Assembly (NCBI RefSeq): GCF_008831285.2
Contig: NC_045138.2
Location: 18,633,934-18,697,933 of the forward strand
Reading direction: 5' to 3'
Origin: Nymphaea colorata
Lineage: Eukaryota; Streptophyta; Magnoliopsida; Nymphaeales; Nymphaeaceae
Length of the DNA: 64,000 nt
The position numbers were made by a program, and so were the translations under genes. The notes below the pieces were generated by a model. The model did no database searches and was not told the DNA's origin. It saw only the letters and a program-made list of their open reading frames with translations. This document shows, piece by piece, positions 35,591 through 58,100 of this stretch (position 1 is the first letter of the stretch; every line of letters starts with the position of its first letter).

Positions 35591-38500
35591 CGATTCTCAC
35601 TCATCAGAGTTTCACTACGTAGTTCCATCATCTGTCACATGTAAAATCTGAATTGTTGGTTTCATCAAAATGCATGAATCTGTAAATCCCAGTACGTAAG
35701 AATTTGTGTGTGAGAATTGTGAAGAATTTGGCTCCCTGGAGGCAGGTTGGCAATAACTGATGGAACATGAACTGATCAGACGTCCACCATTAAGTTCATT
35801 TTATTCAAAACCATGACCTTGAGAATTTGGCATGCCCATGATGTACGTTGTCAGCAGGTTGTTCAAACAAAAAGTGCTTTTCTTCTGGATTTGTAGATTG
35901 ATGCTTTTATTTAATCCATTTGTGAATGTGAAAAATTAATTTCTACCTCTCGGGAGCTGTAGTTTTTCAGATGTAGAGGTTTGCTTTGTTTCAATAGAAG
36001 AGAAGAGGAGACAGGTGACTCAAACTCTAGGCTTTAAGGTGCCGGACTTTGCTAAAATTTCATAGTTTTTTTTTTTCTTTTCTTAAAATTATATGGCGTT
36101 TGAAGAATCGGGCCTTTAAAATATATGAAGAAAACATGACATATATAATATAGTAAAATTCCAAAGCATACACAAAAACCGGTGATGATAAAAGATTGCA
36201 CCTAACCTTTGGTATTATATAAAAAAGCATCCAAGTTTTTCACCATTGGAAAAGAAAGCGTCGATTGTTACCAACTTGAGCTTCAATTAATAAGACAAAA
36301 GGGCCAAACTAACCTTCAGTTAGTCAATTATGATTTTTATTGGTTTTATTTTCTTTGTAAAATATAATCAGTGATATTAATATGTTATTAATTATATCCA
36401 AATGAACTTATTGTTTCCATTGATATCTAAAACAATTATGTAATAACTTTCTTATTACTAATGTCAGGAAGTTAATTTTTCAAGCAAAAGCCAGCTGCTT
36501 TAATAAAGTTAAGCAAATTTTTCTTGTCACTTTTAGAGGGTAAATATATCTTGCTGATTTGATCATTAAATTTTCAAAAAGAAAAATCTTCAAATTTTTT
36601 TTGGTTATCCACATGAAATCTTAAGTGTGCTTTTTAATAATATGAAAAGGTTAAGTGTCGGTTTTGTTACTATTAATTCTTTAAGCATGCATGCACTTGA
36701 GATTTTTCTGCAATACCTTTTCATTGCAATGATCTTGTCTTCTTTTTTGCTTTCATTGTCTGAACTCTGAAGGAGTCCAAGGGAAACCTAAACTTGAACC
36801 TTTTTTATTAATCTTCACTTTATATATATATGGACTTTTAAAGAAAATTTTGAAAATCCAATATATCGTGTCACCATGTCCAGTATTTAATTTTTAAGTC
36901 CACAAATAACACTCATAATTAGACAAACAAGAAAGCAGTACTCTTAAAATATGTGTTCTAAAGCATCGTACCAAGAACAGGATGTTCTAATTTCTTTTTA
37001 ACTTGATAACAGCTCTTTCACATAAAACAGAAAAAAAAAGGGCAAATTAGTAGATGTTAAAAAGCTTGAACCGTTTGGATGTAATAAGCATCTTCCTTAT
37101 AAAACCCGGAAGACAATATTAGTAGATGTTAAAAAGCCCTCCTCTAAAGTCAAATAAGAAGATTAAGAAAAGAAATAGAGGGGGCTTGCGAAGAGTGTTA
37201 TATATGACAAAACTTTTTTGTCATGGAGCAAACAACTGAGACGTTCGATTGTCCCTAACTTAAATTCTTAAAATTTGAAATCCATGGATTTAAGATTTAA
37301 ATCAAACTTTTTTCAACGTAAAAAAAAAAAAAACTATTTCAAGTGGAGATATGTCTGACGTAAGATTCTTAATCTGATGAATCGTGGATTTCATTCAAGT
37401 GCTCTTCTGAAATCAAGAAAAGGGCAAAAAAAAAAAAAGACTCAAACGATGAGACAATTTTATTCCGTCCCGCTTCTGGCTTCCCAATCATTCAAAAGAC
37501 AGTCTTTGACGTATTAGATCTGAACCCCGAATCAAAATATATATCATGATTTTAAGAACTGCACGGAAGTGCTACTAAGTAGTACAAAAAAACAAGGGTT
37601 TACCGACGGCCAGAAAACTTTGGGATTATTCAGGATTATCTCAGAAATTGTATCTTCTCGCATTATGACACGTTGCATGAAGGCTGATCCAGACAATTCC
37701 TTCGTCCTTTTCTCCGTGCAGGCAATCTAAAGTTTGAAGCAGGTAAATTTTCGTTCTCCCTGATGTGCAAAATGCCTGATGAGCTCTTCCCACCTCACAC
37801 AACAAATTCATGATCTCTATTGCTCTCTATCGCATTTCTTCTTCTTCTTCTTCTTCTTCTTCTTCTTCTTCTTCTCTATACGGTGTTGTAAGTTTTTCAT
37901 GGTGATGAAGTTATAGTCTGTCCAGATTTTTTATGTTCTTCCCGAAGGAATTTTGTCTCAGTGGGCGGAAACAGGTCGCCTGAACGGCCGCGCATGCTTA
38001 CTGCATGTTCCCTTCGAGTGGCCCTTCTGCAGAAGCCCAAAAACCAGGTTTTGAATGACAAAATGACCATCTGAATCGTCCTGGCCTTACTCTGAAGTTT
38101 GGAATAATTCAGATCAGTCAAAATTTCCAGAAATTCTGTTCGTTCCCCTTTTCCCAGCTGTACATCGCCAGAAACTCTGATAAAGCAATAGCGGACACTA
38201 AAAAATTTTGACAAAATAATCCTGAACGGAAAGTTTCTGGCTTCAGACCTTTGCATCTATTATATGTAAAACCTGCTCAGCGTATATAACTCGATAATCT
38301 TCTTGTAAAGCATTCCATGGCCTTACCTTCGGCAGGAAAAGGATGAAAACTGGCTAATCTTTCCGCAAAAGCGACATCAGTCGGTTATATGGGATCATCA
38401 GATGTTCTTCGAGATTGCTTTTGGAAAAGCTTCTACCGGAACGACTGAATGCTTTGACAACTTCACGAGTCTTCGCAAGCAAGTTGATGGATTTTGTAAA

Positions 38501-40247
38501 GTAACAGGAAAATTATAAATTCGGCAAGTCTGATTCTTTTGTTAAATTACAATTCCTGCGAAGAATCTACCCAATACCCATTATACATTGATCATGGTAG
38601 GAACTCTTGGCTTCTCTTGGATGCCTTGATGGTACCTTTTGTTGCACATTTCATTACAAGTCAACAAGAACAATCCCCACTGTTAAGGAGATTGAAGTCA
38701 AAGCAACCACGGGTTGAAGTGGCAAAAAATCTTCCCTCTTAAAAAGACTGCCAAAGTACTTCTCAGAAAACGTTCGAAGTTTGAACGCAAAAATTCTGTA
38801 TCCAATATGGGTACTTTCAATGAAAGCTTAGTTGTAGATCAAACTGCAGAAAATGGAAGTAGTTAATTTGGTTTCTACCGTGTCACTTTTTGAAGAAAAA
38901 ACTTTCACATAAACTCTTTTCTGCCTTTTTCCTTTCTTAAATACAAATCCTACCATTTGCCGATTTTCTACAGCGCAGCTTTCGTTATTTTTGACCGCCC
39001 TTCTGAATTCAAAAACTTTGGCGGCGGCTTTTTCTTGGGGTGGTAGGGCATGGTCTTCCCTGTCTAATCTCGTTTTTATGACATTTTGGAATCTTCATCT
39101 ACCTACGCTACGCCTTTATACAGCTAATCTCTCTCTCTCTCTCTCTCTGGCCGTGTTTGCAGGAAAATAGTGTGCCCTTTTGTCTGTAAATGGCGTGAAG
39201 CGGGAGCCTCGCTCAGAGATGGCTGTTGTAAGACCACTTCTAATACAATCAGAGCCATCAGTAAGGCTCTGAAAAATTGAGTTTCCTATGTCACCTGTCA
39301 TGGATAAGAGTCCGGAAGACGAACGTGACCTCTCTGAATGGCTGGTTGCTACTTACGCTTTACAGGCTACGCGATCAATCTTGGCGATTTTATTATGTTC
39401 CTTTCTGATGGTGGTGCCACAGAAAACTGAATGTTAGATAATTGTGTACTTTTCGCTCGCAAATGTTTCCAGTATATGCTGAAAAACATGTTACAATGAA
39501 TGCCCATTTAGTTTTTTCGTTTACCTCCCTTGAACAAAACGCTGTAGAACATCAGTTTGTCGGATTCGGACCGCGTGGGACCTTACTAACTTCCATCTAA
39601 TCAAATGTGTTCCAAACAGCACTGGGTGTAGATCCATATTTGAAGCTCATATCACAAAGACGCTAGCTACGAACAAAAGCAATACGAAGAATGTGTATTA
39701 TGTCATACAATTGCGCAATATACTGCCGGATGTAGATGGGAGATGCACCCGTTTGAATCCCATTCCTGAAAAGAGGCCATCGACTCTGGATGATCATCAC
39801 AAGGCACTGTATCAATGCGTCCAAGCTGTGAATAATTCATTGGTGTTCCACAAGGTACTGTTTCGATACATGCAAGCTGCGAAAAAATCAGAAAGCCAAG
39901 CCCATCACCTCTTTACAGGCAAGGATCTTCATCCAAGAAATGCAAGTAGATGATGCGATGAAAACCAAATGATATGAACCATAAACAGGAAAGCTCTCAA
40001 AAGCAGGAAACAAAGAATGTGAAGTACATGCGTGCTAATGCAGGCGCAAGGTGGGCCTTCAAACGAAGAGAAAATGTGCTAAAGACAGCAGGTCATCATC
40101 ATTCTGGTGTCTTTCTGGCTTCCATGCACAAGCATAAAATCACACTAACACTTTTAAGGAGGATTCTTTTTTTTTTTTTAAAGATATTTGAACAAGTTTA
40201 TGTAAACATGAGTTCACACCAAGGGGATAAGAGTACTTCATTTGTTT
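35591..40247. other. Intergenic region between kinase and the 131-aa gene
   Basis: No gene is recognisable in 4.6 kb of AT-rich DNA. The first few hundred bases are probably the kinase 3' UTR. Repeats include (CTT)n at about 37838-37875, a short (CT)n run at 39127-39148, and a 20-bp direct repeat (ATTAGTAGATGTTAAAAAGC) near 37047 and 37119. The 86-codon frame at 39693-39953 has no family features. Confidence 0.45.
37838..37875. repeat. (CTT)n microsatellite
   Basis: About a dozen CTT triplets lie in intergenic DNA. Confidence 0.95.
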
Positions 40248-40643
40248 TCAAGAATCAAAACCAGAGTAGACGCCCTGGTCCCTCAGCAGCCTCTTCTCCT
40301 CTTCAACATAGCTCTTCCCCCTGCTGGCCTGACCAAGTTCTCTCTTCCTCTTTTCCTTTTGTGAGAAAGAAAGATTTTTCTTTTCCTTCCTCGTCTGCAC
40401 ATTCAACAGTTTTTCACCCTCAGCTACTGCGTCTCTTGTCCTTTCACGTTCTTCATATGTTTCTTCAGCATCCTTGCTGGTCGAACGATTCTTGCCATCA
40501 GACCAAGACCAGTCTTGTTCCTGGTTTGCAACTGTACTTGGAGGAGGAACATCCAAGACTGAAAAACCACCCTTGTAGCCATGTTTGCTTAGGGCTTCAT
40601 AACTTACGCCAGCAGCCTTTTTCTTTCCTGGAATAACCACCAT
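40248..40643 (-). CDS. Small charged protein of unknown function, 131 aa (last exon or intronless gene)
   Basis: An open frame from ATG 40643 to the stop at 40248 encodes 131 residues. I do not recognise the family. It looks like a real protein: it has ordered, non-repetitive motifs (KKKAAGVSYEALSKHGYKGG near the N-terminus, then DWSWSDGK, a long Lys/Glu/Arg-rich helical stretch, and YVEEEKRLLRDQGVYSGFDS at the end). The middle is predicted coiled-coil-like and nuclear-type basic. The frame extends upstream without an ATG, and a TTATTCCAG acceptor-like site precedes GKKKAAG, so the annotated ATG may be bypassed by a spliced upstream exon that I could not find. It lies only 134 bp downstream of the RDM1 stop codon on the same strand, so its promoter would sit in or near the RDM1 last exon unless an upstream exon exists. 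Confidence 0.6.
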   Translation of the reverse strand: MVVIPGKKKAAGVSYEALSKHGYKGGFSVLDVPPPSTVANQEQDWSWSDGKNRSTSKDAEETYEERERTRDAVAEGEKLLNVQTRKEKKNLSFSQKEKRKRELGQASRGKSYVEEEKRLLRDQGVYSGFDS

Positions 40644-40776
40644 AGACTTAATCCAAGTCAAGGAGGCCTAAAAGGTTAAGATCTGCTAAACTACCAGTCT
40701 ACCACTAAAATGTAGTCTTATTTACATGCCAAATACAAAATACATGCGGGAAAGTTAAGCTTGTCTACAGCATCTT

Positions 40777-48226
<7,450 letters not shown>

Positions 48227-48814
48227 TTTTTACACAACCTAAAGAAGGGACAAGCACCTACCCAAGTTACCACCCAAAAAAAATAGCCCATGTCGTACTA
48301 ATACTGTTATAATCAACTGAGTACTACCATCTCAAAGGAACCGCATTTTAACTGTTCATAGTTTCCTTAACAGAAGAGAGAGAAAAAAAGAGACCGAAAA
48401 GAAACAAGGACCCCCTTCCCTAAACATTTCTAACGAGAGCATGTAGCAAACGAACCAAGTAACTTCAAATAAAAAAGAGCAACACCATCCAACAAACCCA
48501 AAAAAGAAAAAGTTATTCGGAACTACAAGGCAAGGTAAATAACACCGAGCTATTTCTAAGAGAAGGGCTTTAGCACCTATATTTCTTGAAGAACGAAAGA
48601 GGAGGAAGGCGAAAGCCTAAATCGACAGAGAAATGAAAAATGATCATTACAAGAAGAAGAAACTTTCTCACCTCCAGGAAAATGGCCTCTCCCTCTCTCT
48701 CTCTCTCTCGCGTGCTAGGTTTACCTTGTGGGAAAGAGGAGCAGATGGGTTGGGTGACGTTACGCTTGTCCGGTTTCGGGTCGGATATATTCCGGTTCTT
48801 TCTGCCTCTGTGAT

Positions 48815-49600
48815 GAAGAACGAGCCGAATAACTCGAACTCGGCTCGAACTCGAGTTCGAGTTCAAGCCAGTTTTTCTACTCAATGAGTCGATAACGAGT
48901 TGCTGGTTCAGCTCGTTTATTTATTGAGTTGTTTAACGAAGTTCGATTAACACAACTCGGCTCGTTAGCTCGAGTTCGTTGATGCGCCACTTTTTTTTTT
49001 TTTCTTTCTTTCATCGATACTGCGTCACTTTCTCATTTTTTTCTCTCTTTCTCATAAACTCCCACCGGCACCAGCCACCGATTCTTTATCCGCCACCAGC
49101 CACCGATTCTCTATCTTTCTTTCAAAGGCTAGTGAATAACACTAAGGTACTCTCTACACACTCCCTCTTTTTGCCTCTCTCTCCGATCTCACATTCTCGA
49201 TTGGGCAAAGGTCTTACCAAGGGGGGTTTCTGGAACCCTCGATTAGGCAAAGGTTTTGCTCAAATGAGGGTTTCACTCACTCCCTAGCTTGGTGAGGGTT
49301 TAAGAAACCCTCACTTGAAACCCTTGTGTTGGGGAAGGTTCTTTACTTAGTGACTGAGGGCTTTCTCATGGGTTTTGAGTGGGAAAGAAGCAGGTAACAC
49401 AGGCGGTGGTTGTGCAAGGCAAAGCACAAAGCAGAGATGAGTTTGTCGAGCCTTTGAGTCGAGCTCGAGCTCAACAAATTCTGTCAAACCGAGCTGGAGC
49501 TCAACAAATTCTGTCAAGCCGAGCTCGATCTTGAAGTTTCATTAGCCGAGCCGAGCTCGAGTTGGGTGAACTCGGGCTCGACTCGGCTCAGTGTTGGAGA
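48815..49600. mobile_element. GAGCTCGAG-rich inverted-arm element between RDM1 and BUD32
   Basis: Both ends are dense in CTCGAG/GAGCTC words (48823-48985 and 49440-49597) and could pair with each other. The middle is unrelated and has no coding capacity. This layout resembles non-autonomous DNA transposons whose ends repeat CGAGC motifs. A 30-bp tandem repeat (49471-49530) lies in the right arm. No target duplication was found. It occupies the shared upstream region of the divergent RDM1 and BUD32 genes. Confidence 0.5.
49471..49530. repeat. 30-bp imperfect tandem repeat
   Basis: Two 30-bp units starting TCAACAAATTCTGTCAA differ at about three positions. They lie in the right arm of the GAGCTCGAG-rich element. 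Confidence 0.85.
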
Positions 49601-49684
49601 TTTGATAGTCTGGCCAAATTAGTTTAGATACGGGTCAAGTTAAACTCTTATTCGATCCATTTGAATGCGAGCAAATTTGGTCCC

Positions 49685-49863
49685 GCCCTATGACTACGAA
49701 GTACAAACGAGAGCCTCATCCACACCCAACTTCTCTGCCCCACTTCGTCATTCTTCGGCCTCTGCTCCTTCCAACGCTAGAAGGAAAACGGTGTCCAGAT
49801 AGTGCAGCTTGTAGCATTCTGCCGATCCCGCCGAAACGGGAGGTTCTGGAAGCCGGTAGTAAG
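49685..49863 (+). promoter_or_regulatory. Putative noncoding first exon of BUD32
   Basis: A GC-richer segment ends in a donor-like site (GGTAGTAAG|GTAAGG) at 49863/49864, about 1.8 kb before the BUD32 start codon. It is placed like a 5' UTR exon. The acceptor was not fixed; TGGTACAG at about 51611-51618 is a weak candidate. Splice pattern and position are the only support. Confidence 0.35.
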
Positions 49864-51663
49864 GTAAGGCTTATGGGTATTCTCTTCTTCTTGTACTTCT
49901 GTTGTTGATTTTTATTTTCACGTAAACTTTCGGAAAATGGAGAACTCTAGAAATTTTCAGATTGGTTCTTCAGTTTTCTGCGATAGGCCCATGACTTTTT
50001 TTTTTTTTACTGAAGATTTAGTGTGTACGTGAGTGTATTCTATTGTTTTTATTGGAGTTTAGACTCTCTGGTAGCAAGGCTGTTGCTCTTTACAGAGGAG
50101 AACTCCCTAACTATTGAGTGGAAAAAATGAAAATTGTCGCTCATTTGAGTTTGTGAGTATGAACTTTGTCGAAAGATGCGATTGCTGCGAGACAGGGTAC
50201 TTCATAGCGTATAAATTTAGCAAAATGTTATACTTGATGATGATTGTTCGAAAGATGATATCTAAAGTAGAAGTCTATGCATGTGGGAACGAAATTGAGA
50301 CTCCTTTCTCCGTGTACTTAAACTAAAGATCTTCAAGGAAGAGGGTTTTTTCATCTCTTCTCCAGAATGCATCATCTTCCGTTCAATAGCTAACGATCAG
50401 ACACGTATTTGTTTAAACTCTGTCATCAGCATCTCAAATGGTCATGTCTGCATTTCTTCTATCATTTATTCGGTGGGAAAATATTCATTCTTCTGTTTTG
50501 ATCTCGTAATAGTTGGTTCATAATTCTATAATAGAGGGAGAAGTCGTTGAAAGTTTATCAACAGTCGTGGTCCTTGTGGACATCCATATCAACGTGCACC
50601 AATTATGGTCATAAACCACGTATTTTCATCAAAGCATACCTTTACATGCTCTTAAATGCCCTAAATCTGGGAGCTATGTGCATCCTGAAGCTTTGTATAA
50701 CACTTGAATGAGCAGTCATACTTCACGGTATGTCACCATGGCGATCACGCTGATTCTCAAAGGTACATGTTCACAGTAACATTATTTTTCAGAATATTCC
50801 GGAGAAAGAGAGAGAAGGAGAGGGAGAAATGATGAACAGGACAAAGACGAGCTGCTTCATCAATGCAAAGAGGCAGATATTTTCATTTTGAGAAGGTCCT
50901 TCAAACAAATGAGGGCTTATGGTTTGCTATGTAGTTCTCCCTTTTTTTCATGAAATGTGCGGCTCAATCGTTTTTAGCTTGGAAGAGTGGGTGCATTTTT
51001 CATTTTGAACTTTTTGGCAGTGATAAACTGATAACTATGGCTCAAATGGTAATTGCAATTGGTTTTTTGAATCTCTTGCTGACTTTGTCTAGTGCCAAAA
51101 ATCTTAAGTTTTGGTGCTTTAGTTTTCTAAAATTAATGAACATGATTCTTGGGTATTTTAATGTTGTGTCTATACTTTCTCTTTTTAGTATTTATGGAGT
51201 CATTTATGAAGAACATTCATATACAGATAGGTGGTTTGATGCTTGTCTTCCGTAACATAATCGGCATGCTCAAGACCCACCAATTTGGCTCTAGGAGGGT
51301 CTTATACAAGTTTGTGCTCATGATGGTTGATGTTTCATATGATGCTATGCCAAACCCTCCTTTTGAGGTTCCTTTCTCTTTCTTCCTTGAAGTTCCTCTT
51401 TCCACAGGTGTTGAAACCTACTTTATAAACTTTTCAAATGTCTTCAATTTTCTGCTTCCTAGAAGTTCCACTGTGGCTGTCTTTTTAGCCACTTATTTTA
51501 TCCTGGAGTATTGCTTGTTTCTCTATATACCGGTTATCAATACTACTACGAATGTGCTTTTAATGTTTCTCTTATTGGTTTGGATTCTGAATATACTATT
51601 TGATGAAACATGGTACAGTTGCTATCAAGGACAAAAGTGATCTAGAAATTTTATTTACCCTTT
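49864..51663 (+). other. Probable 5' intron/leader of BUD32, no other gene seen
   Basis: This AT-rich stretch carries two overlapping open frames of 101 and 163 codons (50950-51640) that are rich in Phe and Leu and match no family I know. I leave them out as genes. No repeats stand out. Confidence 0.4.
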
Positions 51664-53423
<1,760 letters not shown>

Positions 53424-54834
53424 AATTCTTGCAAGTGGGCTGCTAGCTTGTTAGTTGTATCTATTCACATGCTTAGATTATTACACTTAAAGAGGATTGA
53501 AGCTGTCGTTGGTTGGTAGCATACCTATCGTCACTTCTTAGGGTCATACTCTTGTTGTTACCTCAGAGGGCTGTCACTTATCTAATGGTTTTTGTACTTG
53601 AAAAGGGTCTACTCGGGATGCACTTTTATTGCCATAATTTAGTAAAGATCTGCCGAAAGGCAGCTCTCCTCAAAAGAGTTCGTTGTTTTTTAATGAATTA
53701 GCTAATCCTCAACGCTGCCATTTTATCCAAGTCTAAACATAGTCAACAATATCGTTGAAATTTTATGATGCTTCTGTAAATATCTCCAAACTATTGACAT
53801 AAGTCAATTTGAGAGAATTCATGCGATATTTTCATAATAGCACCAAAGGAAATTTATTCTAATATTAAACTCATATTTTTTTTAACTATTTTTCTATTAA
53901 TTCTTGAGACCTTTTTTGAGAAAACGTCGTTGAAATATTTGAGAGGACCAGAGGACCATAGCCTATGTTGCACAGAGCTGCACTAACTTTGTTTTCTTTT
54001 TCCAACTTCTTTGTAAGCTGGCCGACTGATGTTGTTTTTAAGTTATATTTCTGTTGCATGCTGCGATCTTACTGCGGAAGTTGGTTCTCTTCTTTTCGTT
54101 TGGATGCTTCCAATTCAGGAGTTATTCTGGGGCTAGCTTCCTTCTCGCCAGGATCCCCATAGTTTTCTCTTTTGGCGTACTTTGTTTCTTTCATGTTCAT
54201 ACTGTATGGAATTTTTTTCTGCAATAAGCAGGGATAACTTAGCTAGCCTGAGATATTTCTGCTAAGCCTTTTAGAAGGATTCAACCCTGCGTCTGATCAC
54301 TGATTAAAATTGTAGTTTTCCTTGTTTGAGGACAAAACCAATCCCATTCACAAGAAGAGGCTACGTGCTGAACATTTTAGTTGTTACTATCAATTGGATG
54401 GAGTTTTCAGCCACACAAACACTTCCCTTTATTGCAAGCTAGTTTTTTTCTTTTGGTTGAAGTAATGACGACATAACCAGGTTAAGGGATTCACCGTCAA
54501 GAAGACTTATGTCCAGGCTAATGAATATTGGAAGAAGTGGGCTGACGCGCCCATCTATAGAGCTTGCATAAACTTGGCCTTAAGTATTGCTCTTCAGAGA
54601 GTTTTGAACAATTTTGAGGCTTGATGAGGAAATTATTTTAGGCAATTGCAACACATCTTTGGGCTTCATATTAGGGTGGGCATTGGGCCAGCCCGGGTCG
54701 GCCTGACGGGCCCGAAACTCGGACCCAGGCCCGGCCCGGTTACAATAAAAAATATTCAACTAAACATCATAAATAAATGAATAATTACCGAGGCAGAAGG
54801 AAGATGACTTGCTTGGTTTACAAACGGAAACGAA
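53424..54834. other. Convergent 3' region between BUD32 and SUV3
   Basis: No gene is seen. The segment holds the 3' ends of two convergent genes. At about 54674-54765 it carries a GC-rich hAT-type end (TAGGGTGGGCATTGGGCC, then repeated GGCCCG words) directly before the SUV3 stop codon side. Confidence 0.5.
54674..54765. mobile_element. Solo hAT-type terminal fragment
   Basis: The sequence starts TAGGGTGGGCATTGGGCC and continues with several GGCCCGGCC-like words before turning AT-rich, the usual layout of a plant hAT terminus. A matching opposite end is not visible nearby. Confidence 0.45.
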
Positions 54835-55111
54835 TTAAGATAGGAAAGCAGGTCTCCACGAAGGACGTTTGAACAGGTTCCTTGCTCTTGGCCGTTGCCA
54901 CCCCAATCGCTCCAGGAACTCTTCAATCAGGCTGCAATAGCCATAGAAATGCAAAAATCAATCACAACCGAACTTTCAGCTTTTCACTTCCACCTTAGAT
55001 ATGACTTGGCTACTGCCAGATAATCAATAGCAAATTAAGATGAAACATATTGACTTTTAGGCAAGAAAATCAAGTCCTAGGGGCTAGGAGCCCAAGAATG
55101 TGAAAACATGC

Positions 55112-55153
<42 letters not shown>

Positions 55154-58100
55154 TATCTTGGAGAACAAAGGAGAAAAAATGTTTACTCACAGGTTGCACA
55201 TTTCCTTTTGTGCAGATGCCACTTCACGGTCTGGAAAACTCTCTTCCAATCGGAAACTCAGCCATACATAGAGGTCTAAGACCTGAATCAAATAAATAAA
55301 TGAAAAATGGTAAATGACAAATGACAAATTAAAATGAGAGGTTTATCATGTGGTGTTCAACGTCCATCTATTCAAACAAATGTCATACATCCAGTTTCCA
55401 GAGCAACTAAAAGATACTGAAAATTACCCCTTTAAAATGCAAATTGGATCTCGTTTCTAGCAACTGACGGGAAGAAAATGAAACTATCTGCCTAAAATAC
55501 AAATTGGATACCGATATGAATTTCCAGCCGGTTCGTTGCAGAAAATACAGATATGAATTTCCTTAAATTGCGAGGCAATGTTTTTACACAGACGTAGATC
55601 CTGATTATTAAAGTTTTACACATATCCATGTCCTGATTAACCTATTGATTTATTAGAAGAAACTGCTAATCATGTGGACATGTTAATATACTAACAAAAT
55701 CATGGTAAAATCACCTTGCTCTAACAAGCAATTGATACGTTTAATTAACACGCAATGGCCATGATCATCGAAGTTGTAACTAAATAGTAAAAGGATATCA
55801 GCCTAATGCTCTTTTGAGCCATGAAAACCATCCGCTTCAGGACAGATAAATATACTGGAGACCTAATTTGACTCGGAACACCCACACCAAAAAGAAAAAA
55901 GTTACCACCATACCAAATTCAACCCATCCACAAACTACCTATGAATCCTGAGTTGCTGACAATCAGCAGAGCTGAATCAGCTAAGTCTGCACCGGTTCAA
56001 GAGCCAAGAAAGAATGAGGGTCGTATAATAGGGTGCCTTTTCCTATATTGTGGGACATTGACATGTGCATCCTTCCCTGTCTCTTTTTAACAAGTGCAAT
56101 GATACCTTTAAGGTAATCATAACAAACCAATCCATGAGGCTAAATTTTTCAACAGGAGAACTACACCGGTGCTTTCAAATACAGAGAGGTAATAGTATGA
56201 AGTATAAAAGTATTTTTAAGCTGCTGACCATGATTAACCTAATAAAAGGATCCATTTGCCTGAAAAGTGCAATAAAAGGGTTTATGAATCACAATTATGT
56301 ACACTGCAAGGATGGGCCTGTCAATTTCCCGTAAGTCAAGGATGAGTATGGAGAAAAAACCTCATAGTTACCAGTCAATACCTTGTGAATAGATTCAAGT
56401 TCCATTAGTTCATTTTGTGACTTTGGCACTCGCAGCGTCCCGGGAGTAAATATTTCTTTCAAATGGACGACTCCTCTTTTGGAGTAGCTCTCTGCAAACT
56501 GGTCCAACCAAGTAGAACCAATATAACTTGTACATTAGAAATTAAAGATCCATGGAGACATTAGATATACCTGGACAAGACCTTGACCAGAAATTTCATC
56601 ATTCATATCTACTGGGCTGCAAAAAAAATAACAATAATAATGCAACTTAGTAGAAGGCAGCTTAGTTACCAGTTACAGATGTTTGAATTGGAGAACTGCT
56701 ATTCCATACAAAGTGCAAGACTTGAATATACGAAAGGGATTTCCTTTTTAAAAACAAATTGAATCTTCTAAAAACGTCAAAGAAAAATGAACCCTTCAAA
56801 AACTAGTTAAGGCAATTTTGACGACCGTGGCAACCGTATACACTATACGGCAATTCTCCATCCAGAAACCTATTACATTAAGAATTGGTTGTTCGTTCTT
56901 ATGTTTCTTTCTGCTTTAGTATTCTTAGTCCTCCATTACAACCCATAACTTTCAGATAAGAAATAACTTCACAACCCAATAACCAGAGAAAATTACCTGA
57001 TGCAGAAAAGGTATTTGTCTTCCAAACTTAATGGCATTTCATCAATAACAGCAGCAACTTTCTGTTAGCCAGAAAAGAGTGACATAGATTATACAAGTTG
57101 GATCCCAGTGGACTTCATCAAAGAATTAACCTTATTGAGCTTTGGAATGACACACAGACAATAATTCTCTGTAAGGTGCCAAATCCACAAGTATATGAAC
57201 TATATCAAAGACCAGAAAAGCACATCATATACCAGAATATCTTCACAGTTAGTGATGAAATAAAATGGAGAAGTTTTGGCTTTCTCTAGGAACTGCTCCT
57301 GCAAAAGCAAAAACACAAATTACGAGCAAATGTCACTCCCAAATGATTGTGAGAATAGTTAAACTTATATTTGCCATCTACAGACCTACATACAGACAGC
57401 ATGATCATTTACAAATATAGGCATGTAAACCTGTAATAAGTAGAAACATATGACCAAAATTTTATGTACTTTTGATACACGATACATAAAGATAGCAATA
57501 TTGACCCTGTTCGCCAAGCATGATCACGTTTTGTCATAGCCTGCTTGGGCTAAAACACATACTGTAACTTGTTTGCCACAGAAATGTTTATTGATGCTGA
57601 ATGCTTTTATGGTTTCCATATATCATCCAATGCTTTTTGTTCTCATTTCAATTTCCACTTTTTATATTAAACATTAAGGGGGACCTAGAGTCCAAAATTG
57701 CATTCTAACTGCAAAGAAGAAGAAACCAAAAATGCCGAAGTTCCACCACTATGGACACCAACAGCTTATATGAATCACATTAAGATGATCAAATAAATAC
57801 TAGTTATTTCTAAAGCCAGGGAAACTAGTATACCTCTAGCACCTAAATATACATGAGATGCTGCAACTCTTTCTTCTAAAGCAAGTTGATTTCTAAGATA
57901 GTGAGACACAGTTGTAAAAGTCACATTGTATCACGTATCAGTTAGGCCAACCTATATGCATACGTAAGGCATCGTAAGCATATCATAAAATTTATTTTTT
58001 AAATTCAGTAAAAAATCGAAAAAATAGGGAAAAATCAGAAAAAAAAAAGGAAACAACAAGAAAAATGTTTTCCATATAAAACAATTCCTCACAGTACCAT

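Noticed and set aside
39974-40636. 220-residue plus-strand frame opposite the 131-aa gene
   Set aside because: Antisense shadow. The minus strand shows ordered motifs and an acceptor-like site; the plus frame is Ser/Leu/Phe-rich without motifs.
40644-40661. Start of the 131-aa protein six codons further upstream
   Set aside because: The upstream codon is TTG, not ATG. The first ATG in frame is at 40643.
51149-51640. 163-residue Phe/Leu-rich frame upstream of BUD32
   Set aside because: Membrane-like composition arises from T-rich intron sequence; two different frames overlap equally well, and no family is seen.
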